Shown piece by piece: positions 54,930 to 63,302 of a stretch of 64,000 nucleotides of DNA (position 1 is the first letter of the stretch; each line of letters opens with the position of its first letter). The notes below the pieces were generated by a model. That model saw only the letters and a program-made list of their open reading frames with translations. It was not told the DNA's origin and ran no database searches. Position numbers and translations under genes: made by a program. This DNA is from Stappia indica (lineage in GTDB: Bacteria > Pseudomonadota > Alphaproteobacteria > Rhizobiales > Stappiaceae), in NCBI RefSeq assembly GCF_001696535.1, contig NZ_MBQE01000001.1:620001-684000 (forward strand). Reading direction: 5' to 3'.

Positions 54930-55553
54930 ATGGGGCATCTTTTGAATTTTAAAGAAACCACCCTCAAAAGAATAGCTAAAATCGCCGCCGCATCTGCGGC
55001 AGCATTATTAGTTTTGATACTATTTTCTATTATTTCATTCAACAAGCTTTGGATTCAGTCTATGCCTCAAGGAAACTTGATACTTCTAGCAGAACTTGAA
55101 CTAGCGAGACTGAAAATACCAGCATGCAAAAACCCTAATGATTTTAAGATCGGCGCAAAACCGTGGCTCCAAAGCCATTGCCGATGGTGGCGCCTTCCCA
55201 GAAAAAAAGGAAAATACTGCGGGTATCTAAATGAAATTCTGAAAATTGAACAAAATTGCCTCGAGATATTCTTTGACAAAAATGCAAATAAAGAGACAAT
55301 TGATGTATTCATTAAATCTTTAAAATATCCATGCCGAGTTTTGCGCAAATTCAAACAAGAAATATCATATGAAACAATTCGGCAAGGCATAAGATGTGAT
55401 CGAGGCGAAGAGTATATTCGATTCACTGCGTACATCTTGCAAGCTGAGAATTCGTTTAATGAAGAAGAGAGTATTTTTATCGACTACACAGACAATATCA
55501 AATTATTGGAAAAGATCGAAAGGACAAACGCGTGGCGTTTTTTCGGGCCTTAA
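54930..55553 (+). CDS. AT-rich ORFan: membrane-anchored, six-cysteine protein
   Basis: 207-residue protein I do not recognise. Short basic N-terminus, one membrane segment (about 17-37, KIAAASAAALLVLILFSIIS), then a ~165-residue domain likely outside the cytoplasm. It contains six cysteines (IPACKN, SHCRWW, KYCGYL, QNCLEI, YPCRVL, IRCDRG), enough for three disulfides, and many Lys/Ile/Asn codons ending in A or T. Base composition and codon use are quite unlike all neighbours, pointing to recent transfer. Start ATG 54930; ATG 54926 is out of frame. No mobile-element genes adjoin it. Confidence 0.65.
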   Translation: MGHLLNFKETTLKRIAKIAAASAAALLVLILFSIISFNKLWIQSMPQGNLILLAELELARLKIPACKNPNDFKIGAKPWLQSHCRWWRLPRKKGKYCGYLNEILKIEQNCLEIFFDKNANKETIDVFIKSLKYPCRVLRKFKQEISYETIRQGIRCDRGEEYIRFTAYILQAENSFNEEESIFIDYTDNIKLLEKIERTNAWRFFGP

Positions 55554-55747
55554 ACAACCGTCTCATGGGCCCAACAAGACGTATGGATAAAACACACCGC
55601 GCCTTGTTGGACTTTCTGCGCAGGCACGACTGAGCCGGGCCTGCCGAGACCTTCCGGGCCGGCGCGCCGCGACAGTCACCAGGACCGGCGAACGCTCTCC
55701 CTCCATGCTGCTTGACATTGATTAGGCGCCATATTATCAGCCGCCAC

Positions 55748-56278
55748 ATGACAAGGATGCTGGAACAAAAACACCTGGCGCTGCTGGAGGAAGCAGAGCG
55801 CCGGGCCGTCGCGCCCACGGACAACATCCGTGCGTGTTTCGAACTGTTGGCGCTGACCGGTGCCATCGACCGCGATTGCGCCGTCCGCCTCGCGCGACAC
55901 CGCCTGTCCGAAGGGAAGTTCGTGCTGCTGTTCCTCCTGCACGACAAGCCCGACGGGCTGTCGCCGCATGAACTGGCCGAGCGCGCGGGCGTGACGCGGG
56001 CGACGATCACCGGGCTTCTCGACGGGCTGGAACGCGACGGGTTCATCGCCCGGCGCAGCGGCCTCGACGACCGGCGCAAGATCGCCGTCTCGCTGACGCA
56101 GCTCGGCCGCGAGACCGCCCGCGACCTGTTCACCGAACATGCCGACTGGGTCGCATCGCTGTTCCACGGCTTCACCGACGACGACCGCAAGGTGCTGAAC
56201 GCGCTGCTGCAACGCATCTGGCGAAACCTGGAAGCCAACGCATGCAAGGCTGGCCCGGGCAAGGACGCCCGCACATGA
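55748..56278 (+). CDS. MarR-family transcriptional regulator
   Basis: 176 residues from MTRMLEQKHLALLEEAERR (ATG 55748; a second ATG at 55757). Winged-helix part: GKFVLLFLLHDKPDGLSPHELAERAGVTRATITGLLDGLERDGFIARRSGLDDRRKIAVSLT reads as helix-turn-helix then wing with the DDRR motif (about 75-130). C-terminal dimerisation helix complete. Overlaps the AlkD-like gene by ATGA, so it may control it. TTGACA (55712-55717) just upstream could be a -35. Confidence 0.9.
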   Translation: MTRMLEQKHLALLEEAERRAVAPTDNIRACFELLALTGAIDRDCAVRLARHRLSEGKFVLLFLLHDKPDGLSPHELAERAGVTRATITGLLDGLERDGFIARRSGLDDRRKIAVSLTQLGRETARDLFTEHADWVASLFHGFTDDDRKVLNALLQRIWRNLEANACKAGPGKDART

Positions 56279-57051
56279 GCGCGGCAAAGGCTACCGGGCG
56301 CGGCATCAAGGACATCGATCCGGATCGCCTCGCCCGCCTCAATACCGGCGAGATCGAAGCCGCAACGCTGACCGAATGCCTGGCGGTCGACTTCGCTGTC
56401 CTGATGCGCCATGTCCTGCCGGAGATCGGAGCGGTTGCGCTCGATGACATGGAGCGCGGCGCCGCGACGGGCATCTCGAAGCGCATGTCGCTCGCGGCGC
56501 GCGTGATCGGGGCCGAGCTCGGCGCTGCCGCGCTCGACCGGCTTGCACACCATCGGTCGGACACCGCGCGCGGCTGGGCCTGCTTCATGATCGGCGCGGC
56601 CGAGATGCCGCTTGCCGAAAGGCTCGCGGCCATCCGCCCCTATGCGGACGACCCGCATTTCGGCGTGCGGGAATGGTCGTGGATGGCGGTGCGTCCGCAT
56701 CTGGCCACTGAACTTGCCGGCGCCATCGCGCTGCTCGGCGGATGGACCACGGCCCCTTCCGAGCGTCTCCGCCGTTTCGCCTCGGAAGCGATCCGGCCGC
56801 GCGGCGTGTGGTGCGCCCATATCGGCGCGCTCCGGGCAGAGCCCGAGCTTGCGCTTCCGGTTCTCGAGCCGCTCCGCGCGGACCCTGCCGCCTATGTGCA
56901 GAACTCGGTCGGCAACTGGCTGAACGATGCCGGCAAGGACCGGCCCGACTGGGTCAAGGCCCTGTGCGCCCGCTGGTCCGCCGAAAGCCCCACACCAGAG
57001 ACGGCGCGCATCTGCAAGCGCGCCCTCCGCTCGATCACCCCTGCCCTTTGA
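56275..57051 (+). CDS. AlkD-like HEAT-repeat DNA alkylation repair protein
   Basis: 258-residue all-helical protein of the DNA_alkylation (AlkD/AlkC-like) HEAT-repeat group. Repeats such as ADDPHFGVREWSWMAVRPHL and ADPAAYVQNSVGNWLNDAGK are typical: the V-R/Q-x-W and NSVGNWLND elements line the DNA groove in AlkC/AlkD relatives. Likely a glycosylase for N3/N7-alkylated bases, inferred from the family. It overlaps a MarR regulator, giving a regulated two-gene unit. Confidence 0.78.
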   Translation: MSAAKATGRGIKDIDPDRLARLNTGEIEAATLTECLAVDFAVLMRHVLPEIGAVALDDMERGAATGISKRMSLAARVIGAELGAAALDRLAHHRSDTARGWACFMIGAAEMPLAERLAAIRPYADDPHFGVREWSWMAVRPHLATELAGAIALLGGWTTAPSERLRRFASEAIRPRGVWCAHIGALRAEPELALPVLEPLRADPAAYVQNSVGNWLNDAGKDRPDWVKALCARWSAESPTPETARICKRALRSITPAL

Positions 57052-57074
57052 CACAGAAACGGACGCAACCCATC

Positions 57075-57422
57075 GTGACCCACTATCTTGCCGAACTCTA
57101 CACGCCGAAGCCCGCCTGGCTGGCCCTGACCGAGACCGAACGCCAGCAGTTCTTCGCCGCCATCGGCGCGGCCATGCCGGCCTTGTCGGCGCTCGGCGTC
57201 GAAGCGCTTGCCCTCGGCAAGGTCGACAGGACCAAGGCGCACGCCGCGCCGCACACCTTCTTTGCGGTGTGGCGCTGCCCGGACGACGCGGCGCTCGGCG
57301 CGCTGGTCGACGGCATCGCGCAATCGGGCTGGCACGACTATTTCGAGACGATCAACGCCGGCGGCGAGGCAACCGACTTTTCCGGGCATCTTGCGCAGCT
57401 GGTCGAAACCGCCCAGCGCTAG
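57075..57422 (+). CDS. Small conserved protein (DUF6616-like)
   Basis: 115 residues starting GTG 57075 (read as MTHYLAELYTPKPAWLALT), 23 bases after the AlkD-like stop. One alpha/beta domain with TFFAVWRCPDD and GWHDYFETINAGGEAT, like a ferredoxin-fold dimeric barrel. I match it only tentatively to DUF6616; function unknown. Confidence 0.6.
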   Translation: MTHYLAELYTPKPAWLALTETERQQFFAAIGAAMPALSALGVEALALGKVDRTKAHAAPHTFFAVWRCPDDAALGALVDGIAQSGWHDYFETINAGGEATDFSGHLAQLVETAQR

Positions 57423-57500
57423 GCACGGGCGTAATCGGTGGCGGAGACGCGCGCGCCCGCGGGCGGTTTACTCCGCCACCCAGCCGGGCAATATCGCAGC

Positions 57501-57716
57501 ATGAAAACCGTTTGCCTGTTTCTGGCCAGCGCGGCCTTCGCCTATCTCTACTATGAGCGCTTCTGGCGCTGGCGGGACTGTATCGAGGCCTCGGCCTCCA
57601 GCTGCCGGACCGGGGACGGCAGCAACCTCACCGGCGGCGGACAGCTCTGGGGCATCGTCGCGGCCGTGTTCCTGCTGCTCGCCCTGCGCTCGCTTGTGAA
57701 AGCGCGAAAGCCCTAG
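57501..57716 (+). CDS. Small two-TM protein with a cysteine pair
   Basis: 71 residues from MKTVCLFLASAAFAYLYYERFW. Hydrophobic segments at about 4-20 and 48-65 flank a short loop with RDCIEASASSCRTG, whose cysteines could form a disulfide on the periplasmic side. Unknown function; ATG 57501 gives a membrane-start protein. Confidence 0.5.
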   Translation: MKTVCLFLASAAFAYLYYERFWRWRDCIEASASSCRTGDGSNLTGGGQLWGIVAAVFLLLALRSLVKARKP

Positions 57717-57970
57717 CGGGACCGCCGCGAACGACGGACAGCGAAGGGCGACAGAACGAAGGCCTGGAGCCAGTTTCGAAAATGGTCGGCCGACACGTGC
57801 TCGCAGAAGCGGAGCCCTCCACAATGATCCTTCGATGTCGGGACACTTGATCATGTCTGCATCACGACACAAATGACGGATCGACCGGCAGCACAGCGCG
57901 AAGCCATCCACCTGTCCGAACAGCCCCGCCATCTCCTCAAGCGGGGCATTTCCCACGCAGAGAAACATCC

Positions 57971-58345
57971 ATGAAGTCCGATCACGATTACGTCGTCACC
58001 CTGCCCCATGTCAGCGAGTTCCCCGAACCGATGGCCGTGAAGAAGGGGGACCGGGTTGCGGTTGGAGAACTGTACGACGGCCCCGAAGGGTGGCCCGACT
58101 GGTATCTGTGCTCGGTGCCGGGGCAGGAAGCCGGTTTCGTGCCGGAGCAGATCATCGACCGTCATGCTGACGGGTTCGGTACCATGCTGGAGGACTTCAC
58201 GAACCGGGAGCTGAATGTCGTGGAAGGCGAGGTGCTGTATGGCGAGCGCCAACTGAACGGCTGGCTGTGGGCGACCCGCGTCTCCGATGGTGCATCGGGA
58301 TGGGTGCCTCTCGACAACATACGCGCCAGGGGCACGGCTTCCTGA
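57971..58345 (+). CDS. SH3-like domain protein
   Basis: 124 residues that read as two SH3-type beta-barrels: residues about 8-58 (VKKGDRVAVGELYDGPEGWPDWYLCSVPGQEAGFVPEQII) and 62-118 (VVEGEVLYGERQLNGWLWATRVSDGASGWVPLDNI). The alternation of GWxW and GWVP elements is typical of bacterial SH3. It has no signal peptide, so cytosolic. Role unknown. The ~250 bases before it hold no gene I can support. Confidence 0.7.
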   Translation: MKSDHDYVVTLPHVSEFPEPMAVKKGDRVAVGELYDGPEGWPDWYLCSVPGQEAGFVPEQIIDRHADGFGTMLEDFTNRELNVVEGEVLYGERQLNGWLWATRVSDGASGWVPLDNIRARGTAS

Positions 58346-58366
58346 ACGTGCTGGTGCCGAGATACG

Positions 58367-58867
58367 ATGGAGACCTTTGCTCTGGCTGAAGACCAACAGG
58401 ATGCTCGGGCTCGTGCGACGCGCCTCTTCGAGCGAGTGCGAGCTGAGTTGGAGCGGGCATTGCCAGCCGGCTGCGAAGTCCTCCATGTGGGCGCCACCGC
58501 CATCGATGGCTGTCTGACCAAAGGCGACCTGGACCTGGTGGTGCGCTGCGAGCAGCCAGACTTCGAGAAGGCCGACAAGATTTTGGCGGAGATGTTCGAC
58601 CGGAACAGCGGATCCGTGCGAACCGCGACCTTCTCCGCGTTTGAACATCATGGGACCGCACCGGAAATGGGTGTGCAGCTGACGACCAAAGGCGGCCACC
58701 TGGACGTCTTCCATCTTTTCGCATCGGCGCTCCGGAGCGACCCCGACCTGGTCACCCGCTACAACGCGCTCAAGCGATCCTATGATGGCCGGCCTATGGA
58801 CGACTACAGAACCGCCAAGGGCGCTTTCGTTTCCTCGGTTTTGAACAAGGGCTCGAAGCGTGGATAA
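58367..58867 (+). CDS. GrpB-like nucleotidyltransferase
   Basis: 166-residue minimal nucleotidyltransferase of the GrpB/UPF0157-like group. VLHVGATAIDGCLTKGDLDLVVR has the catalytic GS/T...GDxDxxV layout with the two aspartates. HLFASALRSDPDLVTRYNALKRSYDG is typical of GrpB proteins. Such proteins may modify nucleotides or aminoglycosides; real activity unknown. Overlaps or adjoins the DUF2332 gene depending on that start. Confidence 0.82.
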   Translation: METFALAEDQQDARARATRLFERVRAELERALPAGCEVLHVGATAIDGCLTKGDLDLVVRCEQPDFEKADKILAEMFDRNSGSVRTATFSAFEHHGTAPEMGVQLTTKGGHLDVFHLFASALRSDPDLVTRYNALKRSYDGRPMDDYRTAKGAFVSSVLNKGSKRG

Positions 58868-58919
58868 GGTGCTGGACGGCTGTCCGTCCTTGGCAGCCAG
58901 CAGCACGGAGGAGTTCTGC

Positions 58920-59942
58920 ATGACCATCGACGCGGATCCGGGTGCGTTGTCCTCCCGCTACCGTCGTTTTGCAGTCCGCGAGGCGAGCGGACGGTCTCCG
59001 CTCTACGAGCACCTCACCATGAGCCTGTCGAACGACGCGGACGTTCTCAGCCTGATTGCAACCCTTCCTCAACCGAAGCAGCAGCCCAACCTGCTTCTCG
59101 CCGCCTACCGACACCTCTTCGGCGTCCCGGCGAACTACAGCGAGTTCAGGCAAGTTCTGGTGGATCGCTTCGATGCGGTTCGCTCCATCATGCTGGAGCG
59201 CTCGACGCAGACGAACGAACCGGGACGGTGCGCTGTGCTCCTGCCGGTTTTGGCCAGCCTGCCTCAGCCTCTGGCGCTTCTGGAGGTCGGAGCGTCCGCG
59301 GGGCTTTGCCTCTTCCCGGATCGATACGGATACGAGTATCCCTCGCGACGCCTCGGGCCGTCAGCAGAGGCCAAACCTCATCCCGTGTTTCCCTGCACGG
59401 CTGCCGCAACGGTCCAGCTCCCCGACACGCTTCCGCAGATCGTTTGGCGGGCGGGGCTCGATCTGAACCCTCTGAACGCTGGCGACAAGGACGAGGCCGC
59501 ATGGCTCGAGACGCTTATCTGGCCCGAACAGGAAGAGCGCCGCAACCGGCTTCGTTTGGCACTCGATATCGTAGCGGCGGAGAGACCGACGATCGTAAAG
59601 GGTGATCTCCTCGGACCGGAGTTCGAAGCCCTGTGCCGTCAAGCTCCGCAAGACGCCACGCTCGTCGTCTTTCACACTGCCGTCCTCGCCTACGTCCCAA
59701 GCAACGACGACCGCATGAGATTTGCCAACCGGGCTTCCGCACTGTCGGACGTCTGGATCTGCAACGAGGCACCCGGCGTCATGCCGCATTTTGGCTTCGC
59801 CGCCGCAGACGCTCCATCGCAAGGGGCGTTCCTGCTGTCGGTAAACAACCAACCTGCGGCATGGACCGACCCGCACGGCGCCTGGATTGAAACGATAGGG
59901 GATTCAACGTCCTCCCCCGTGGAGACTTACCGGCTTCACTGA
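58920..59942 (+). CDS. DUF2332 protein
   Basis: 340-residue protein of the DUF2332 family with ALLEVGASAGLCLFPDRYGYE, a SAM-methyltransferase-like glycine stretch, and FHTAVLAYVPSNDD later. GRSPLYEHLTMSLSNDADVLSLIATLP is the family N-terminus. I take ATG 58920, which has GGAGG about 9 bases upstream; a GTG at 58860 would overlap the preceding gene by 8 bases. Function unknown. Confidence 0.75.
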   Translation: MTIDADPGALSSRYRRFAVREASGRSPLYEHLTMSLSNDADVLSLIATLPQPKQQPNLLLAAYRHLFGVPANYSEFRQVLVDRFDAVRSIMLERSTQTNEPGRCAVLLPVLASLPQPLALLEVGASAGLCLFPDRYGYEYPSRRLGPSAEAKPHPVFPCTAAATVQLPDTLPQIVWRAGLDLNPLNAGDKDEAAWLETLIWPEQEERRNRLRLALDIVAAERPTIVKGDLLGPEFEALCRQAPQDATLVVFHTAVLAYVPSNDDRMRFANRASALSDVWICNEAPGVMPHFGFAAADAPSQGAFLLSVNNQPAAWTDPHGAWIETIGDSTSSPVETYRLH

Positions 59943-60277
59943 CGACCGACACGGGGGCGATTGCTGCCATCGTGGGTTTTGAGGGCATATCGGGAGCGGA
60001 GAAACGGCGGCTTACAGCACTGCGCAGCTGGAGCGCGGTGATCGGCGGCGATAACGATTTGTCGAGGGCAATCGGGGAATGGCGGGCCGAAAACGAAGAA
60101 ACGGAGAATTACGTCTACGCTATAGCCCTCCAAAACTGAGGAATGGGCTTGCGTCCATTCTGCGGTCGGAACCAGCCATTCTGCTGTTGAAGGCTTTTCG
60201 GCAACTGTCGTGGCCAAGCTGACATTTGCATCGGGTTTCGCTACTTTCATCGTGGCGAGACAGATGGTCGTCCTTCA
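59943..60277. other. Interval after DUF2332, possible small frame or remnant
   Basis: 335 bases before the minus-strand lactonase gene. A plus-strand frame from GTG 59972 to TGA 60139 would encode about 55 residues (GAEKRRLTALRSWSAVIGG, then AIGEWRAENEETENYVYAIA), composition of a real protein C-terminus, but there is no good ribosome site. It may be a remnant. The remainder holds no recognisable feature. Confidence 0.3.
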
Positions 60278-61129
60278 TCATACCGCCTTCTCATAATCGA
60301 CTTCCAGAAGCGCCCCAGAGGCCGGAGCGCGGGCAATGCGTTCGTCTGTCAGACCGATCCGGGCCGTGGTGACGAACAAAGTCCGGCCATCTCCACCAAA
60401 AGAGCAACTCGTCGGGCGCGGCACAGGAAGAGGGATCAGACGCTCAAGAGAGCCGTCAGGAGCAATGCGGGCGATGGCCGATCCGTCGAACAGAACACTG
60501 AGAAGGTGGCCGGTACTGTCCATCGTCAAGCCATCGGGCTTTCCCTCCTTGGGGTCCATGCCGAGGAACAGGCGGCGGTTGCTGATTTCGCATGTGGCCG
60601 GGTCGAAGTCGTAGGCGTAGATCTCCCCCCTGTGCGAGTCCGTGTAATAGAGTGTTTGGCCATCCCGGCTCCATTCCAGGCCATTGGGCAGATCGAAGCC
60701 GGTATCGGCTATATGCCACGTTCCATCCGGATCGAACCGGTAAAGGATGCCGACACCCTTCTGTCCTTCCTTGTTCATTAGCCCGGTCCACAGGCGACCC
60801 TGGCGATCATATTTCCCGTCGTTGAACCGGAATGCCTGATCGGCATTTGGAGCGCGTGCGAAGCGTTCGATGCGGCCATCCGCTCCAAGGCTTGCCAGCT
60901 CGCAGTCGAGGCCCAGAACGATCTGGCCCGTGGCGCTCTCTGCCAGCAGGCCGACATTGCCCGGAACGTCGATGGCGTCATCATGCCCGGTTGCCGGGTC
61001 GTAGCTGTGGACCTGCCTGCCCATTATGTCGACCCACAGCAGGCGGTTGCGCCGCGCGCTCCAGATGGGACTTTCCCCAATGATCGCGTTCGTTCTGACT
61101 GCAATCTTGAAATCGAGGGCGGCGGTCAT
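60278..61129 (-). CDS. SMP-30/gluconolactonase family protein
   Basis: 283-residue six-bladed beta-propeller lactonase from MTAALDFKIAVRTNAIIGES. Metal-site residues are recognisable: glutamate in IIGESPIW (E19), asparagine in FRFNDGKYD, and aspartates in LPNGLEWSRDG and GKPDGLTMDSTG. Probably opens a sugar lactone formed by the SDR encoded next to it. The ATG overlaps the SDR stop (ATGA), so the two are translationally coupled. Confidence 0.88.
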   Translation of the reverse strand: MTAALDFKIAVRTNAIIGESPIWSARRNRLLWVDIMGRQVHSYDPATGHDDAIDVPGNVGLLAESATGQIVLGLDCELASLGADGRIERFARAPNADQAFRFNDGKYDRQGRLWTGLMNKEGQKGVGILYRFDPDGTWHIADTGFDLPNGLEWSRDGQTLYYTDSHRGEIYAYDFDPATCEISNRRLFLGMDPKEGKPDGLTMDSTGHLLSVLFDGSAIARIAPDGSLERLIPLPVPRPTSCSFGGDGRTLFVTTARIGLTDERIARAPASGALLEVDYEKAV

Positions 61130-61998
61130 GATCGCGGCTCCTGCGCGAGGACAGCAATCTGGTTCCATGCCGTAGCCACCTCGGCTGGAGTGCCGGCATA
61201 GACCGCGCGCAGATCGCGCGGATAACCCACCCCCTCGGCCTCAACCCGGCGAGTCGCATGGAACTGCCCGTTCGCGGCCCGCAGTATCCAGCCTCCTTCT
61301 GAACATGCGGCGGAGGCAAGGAAGGCTACACCCGGCGCGACGGCTTCGGGCTTCAGTTCGTCCGGTTCGCCCTCCACGCCCCACATCCGGGTCTTCGCAA
61401 CCGGAGAAACCGCATTGACGATAATGCCATGCGCAGCCCCTTCGTCCGCCAGCACGTTCATGATGCCCACGGCGGCCATCTTGGCGGCGGCGTAGGAAGC
61501 AAGACCCTTCTGGACATATTGCGGATAAAGAGCGCGGCAGGAGGTCGTCAGCACGATCCGGCCGTAGCCAGCCTCACGCATGCCGGGCCATGCGGCTTGA
61601 GCGATCCATAACGGCGCCTTCGCCGTGACCGTCATCATGTGGTCGAAGGAGGCATCCTGAATATCCTCGATCCGCTCGTAGCCCACCCAGCCGGCATTAT
61701 GGACCACCGCATCAAGGCGTCCGCTTACCGTCAGGCAATTGCGCACCAGCGTATGGCAATCATCGCGCGTGTTTATGGGGGTGTGGAAGGGGTGCGCGGT
61801 GATCCCTTCAAGGGAAAGGCTTGCGGCGGCGTTTTCCGCAATCGCCGGCTCGGTGCCGGTTCCATCCGTATCCGCGCCGACATCGTGCAGCAGAACAGTC
61901 GCGCCGAGCTTTCCGATCACTCTCGCATAGGCGAGGCCCAAGCCCCGGCCCGCTCCGGTTATGAGGACAGTGCGTCCGCGAAAATCCATTTGGCTCAT
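61126..61998 (-). CDS. Short-chain dehydrogenase/reductase
   Basis: 290-residue classical SDR from MSQMDFRGRTVLITGAGRGLGLAYA. NAD(P) motif TGAGRGLG, HNAG in VVHNAGWVGYER, and the Tyr-Lys pair in ASYAAAKMAAVG with the serine in LTTSCRAL. The N-terminal part resembles the hydroxyacyl-CoA dehydrogenase domain of MFE-2; together with a lactonase it may equally be a sugar dehydrogenase. AAGGAGG lies 5 bases before the second of two ATGs (61998). Divergent from LysR. Confidence 0.88.
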   Translation of the reverse strand: MSQMDFRGRTVLITGAGRGLGLAYARVIGKLGATVLLHDVGADTDGTGTEPAIAENAAASLSLEGITAHPFHTPINTRDDCHTLVRNCLTVSGRLDAVVHNAGWVGYERIEDIQDASFDHMMTVTAKAPLWIAQAAWPGMREAGYGRIVLTTSCRALYPQYVQKGLASYAAAKMAAVGIMNVLADEGAAHGIIVNAVSPVAKTRMWGVEGEPDELKPEAVAPGVAFLASAACSEGGWILRAANGQFHATRRVEAEGVGYPRDLRAVYAGTPAEVATAWNQIAVLAQEPRS

Positions 61999-62001
61999 CA
62001 T

Positions 62002-62115
62002 GGCCTCCTTCATTGCGCGGAGGATGGCCAAAGCGCTACGATACGTCCAATATTGACCAGGCTGGATTACGATATGTATGATATATCACGAGCACCGCTT
62101 GCGTCGGGCCGCGGT
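62002..62115. promoter_or_regulatory. LysR/SDR divergent operator region with TACGATA repeats
   Basis: TACGATA occurs at 62037-62043 and 62068-62074, 31 bp apart (about three helical turns), between the divergent SDR and LysR genes. This spacing suits binding of a LysR tetramer. Nearby GATATGTATGATATATC adds symmetric AT-rich sequence. Confidence 0.5.
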
Positions 62116-63012
62116 ATGATCGACCTGCGCAAGATGGAGCAGTTCGTCGCCGTCGCGGAGGAGCGGCATTTTCATCGGGCGGCTCACCGCCTCGGAATGT
62201 CCCAGCCACCGTTGACGGTTGCGATCAAACGGTTGGAAGAGGATCTGGGCGTCGGTCTGATCGAGCGTGGCGGCAACCGGATTCTGGGCCTGACCGCCGC
62301 AGGTCATGCCTTTCTCCGTGAAGCGCGTGAGACGCTTCGTCAGGCGCATTACGCGATCCGCATGGCGCAGGAGACCGCAGCCGGCCTCACCGGCCTTGTC
62401 CGGCTGGGCTATGTCGGCAGCGCGCTCTATGGACGATTGCCCGATACGGTAAGAGCGTTTCGTCAGGCGCGGCCCGATGTGCGCCTGGAGTTGCGAGAGG
62501 CGACCACGGCAACCCAGATCGTCGGTCTTCTGAACGGTACGCTGGATGCCGCGATCATCATTCCCCCGCTGGCCGATGCGGAGGGCATCGATCTGCACGG
62601 CTTCGATCACGACCGGCTTTGCATGGCCCTGCCGATTGACCATCCCCTGTCGAGGCAAGACAGGCTGACGCTTGCGGACCTTGCGGATGAGGCATTCATT
62701 CTATGGCCGATGATCGAGGGGCGTGGCTTTCATCTTCAAGTGATCCGCTTGTGCGCAGACGCCGGTTTTGCGCCGAGGATCATGCAGGAGGCGCATGGTA
62801 TGCATGCTGTCCTGTCGCTTGTCGCGGTGGGCGCAGGCGTGTCCATCGTCCCCGAGAGCATGGCGGACTTTCGGCCGGATCGCATTGCATATCGCGCAAT
62901 AGCCGCGCCGGAAGCCGCTTTCGAACTATCTCTGGCGGTCCGCGAGCCAACCCCGGCGACCAAGGCATTTGTGATGATAGCTACGGAGCCGCTAGGTAGC
63001 ATTGAACATTAA
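62116..63012 (+). CDS. LysR-family transcriptional regulator
   Basis: 298 residues from MIDLRKMEQFVAVAEERHFHRAA: N-terminal winged helix-turn-helix (HFHRAAHRLGMSQPPLTVAIKRLEEDLG, about 18-46), then two effector-binding periplasmic-binding-protein-like lobes, as in the aromatic/organic-acid group (BenM/CatM-like GLVRLGYVGSALYGRLP). An in-frame ATG at 62074 would lengthen it by 14 residues. Divergent from the SDR-lactonase operon, which it most likely controls. Confidence 0.92.
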   Translation: MIDLRKMEQFVAVAEERHFHRAAHRLGMSQPPLTVAIKRLEEDLGVGLIERGGNRILGLTAAGHAFLREARETLRQAHYAIRMAQETAAGLTGLVRLGYVGSALYGRLPDTVRAFRQARPDVRLELREATTATQIVGLLNGTLDAAIIIPPLADAEGIDLHGFDHDRLCMALPIDHPLSRQDRLTLADLADEAFILWPMIEGRGFHLQVIRLCADAGFAPRIMQEAHGMHAVLSLVAVGAGVSIVPESMADFRPDRIAYRAIAAPEAAFELSLAVREPTPATKAFVMIATEPLGSIEH

Positions 63013-63212
63013 TGCTGCGTGAGATTCCTCGAACGGCGGCTTCGAGCTCCAGGCTGACATACTTACGATCTAGGGTAAACGTCGGAAGCTGCCGTCGCTG
63101 AACTTCAAGTCGTAGCGGGCTGTAGCGTAGACTCGACGCCTTGCTATCTCACACGACGGACATGCGCTGATCGGCGGCACATAGGCTATTGTATGCGGCA
63201 ATCGGCGGGGAC

Positions 63213-63302
63213 TGGCGGAGAGGAAGGGATTCGAACCCTCGATACCGTCTCCGGTATACTCCCTTAGCAGGGGAGCGCCTTCGACCACTCGGCCACCTCT
63301 CC
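63213..63302 (-). tRNA. tRNA-Ser (anticodon GCU)
   Basis: Minus-strand gene with acceptor GGAGAGG / CCTCTCC, D-loop GTGGCCGAGTGGTCGAAGGC, anticodon loop CTGCTAA (GCT, decoding AGC/AGU), long class II variable arm (TATACCGGAGACGGTA) and TTCGAAT T-loop. Encoded CCA end at 63213-63215. The long variable arm confirms a serine tRNA. Confidence 0.96.

Noticed and set aside
57717-57970. Minus-strand frame beginning MFLCVGNAPLEEMAG as a real gene
   Set aside because: It runs antisense through the small TM gene, has no family features, and there is no convincing ribosome site.
63070-63212. Minus-strand frame ending ...YDLKFSDGSFRRLP next to the tRNA as an integrase remnant
   Set aside because: The fragment is too short to assign and has no integrase catalytic residues; the frame runs through the tRNA gene.
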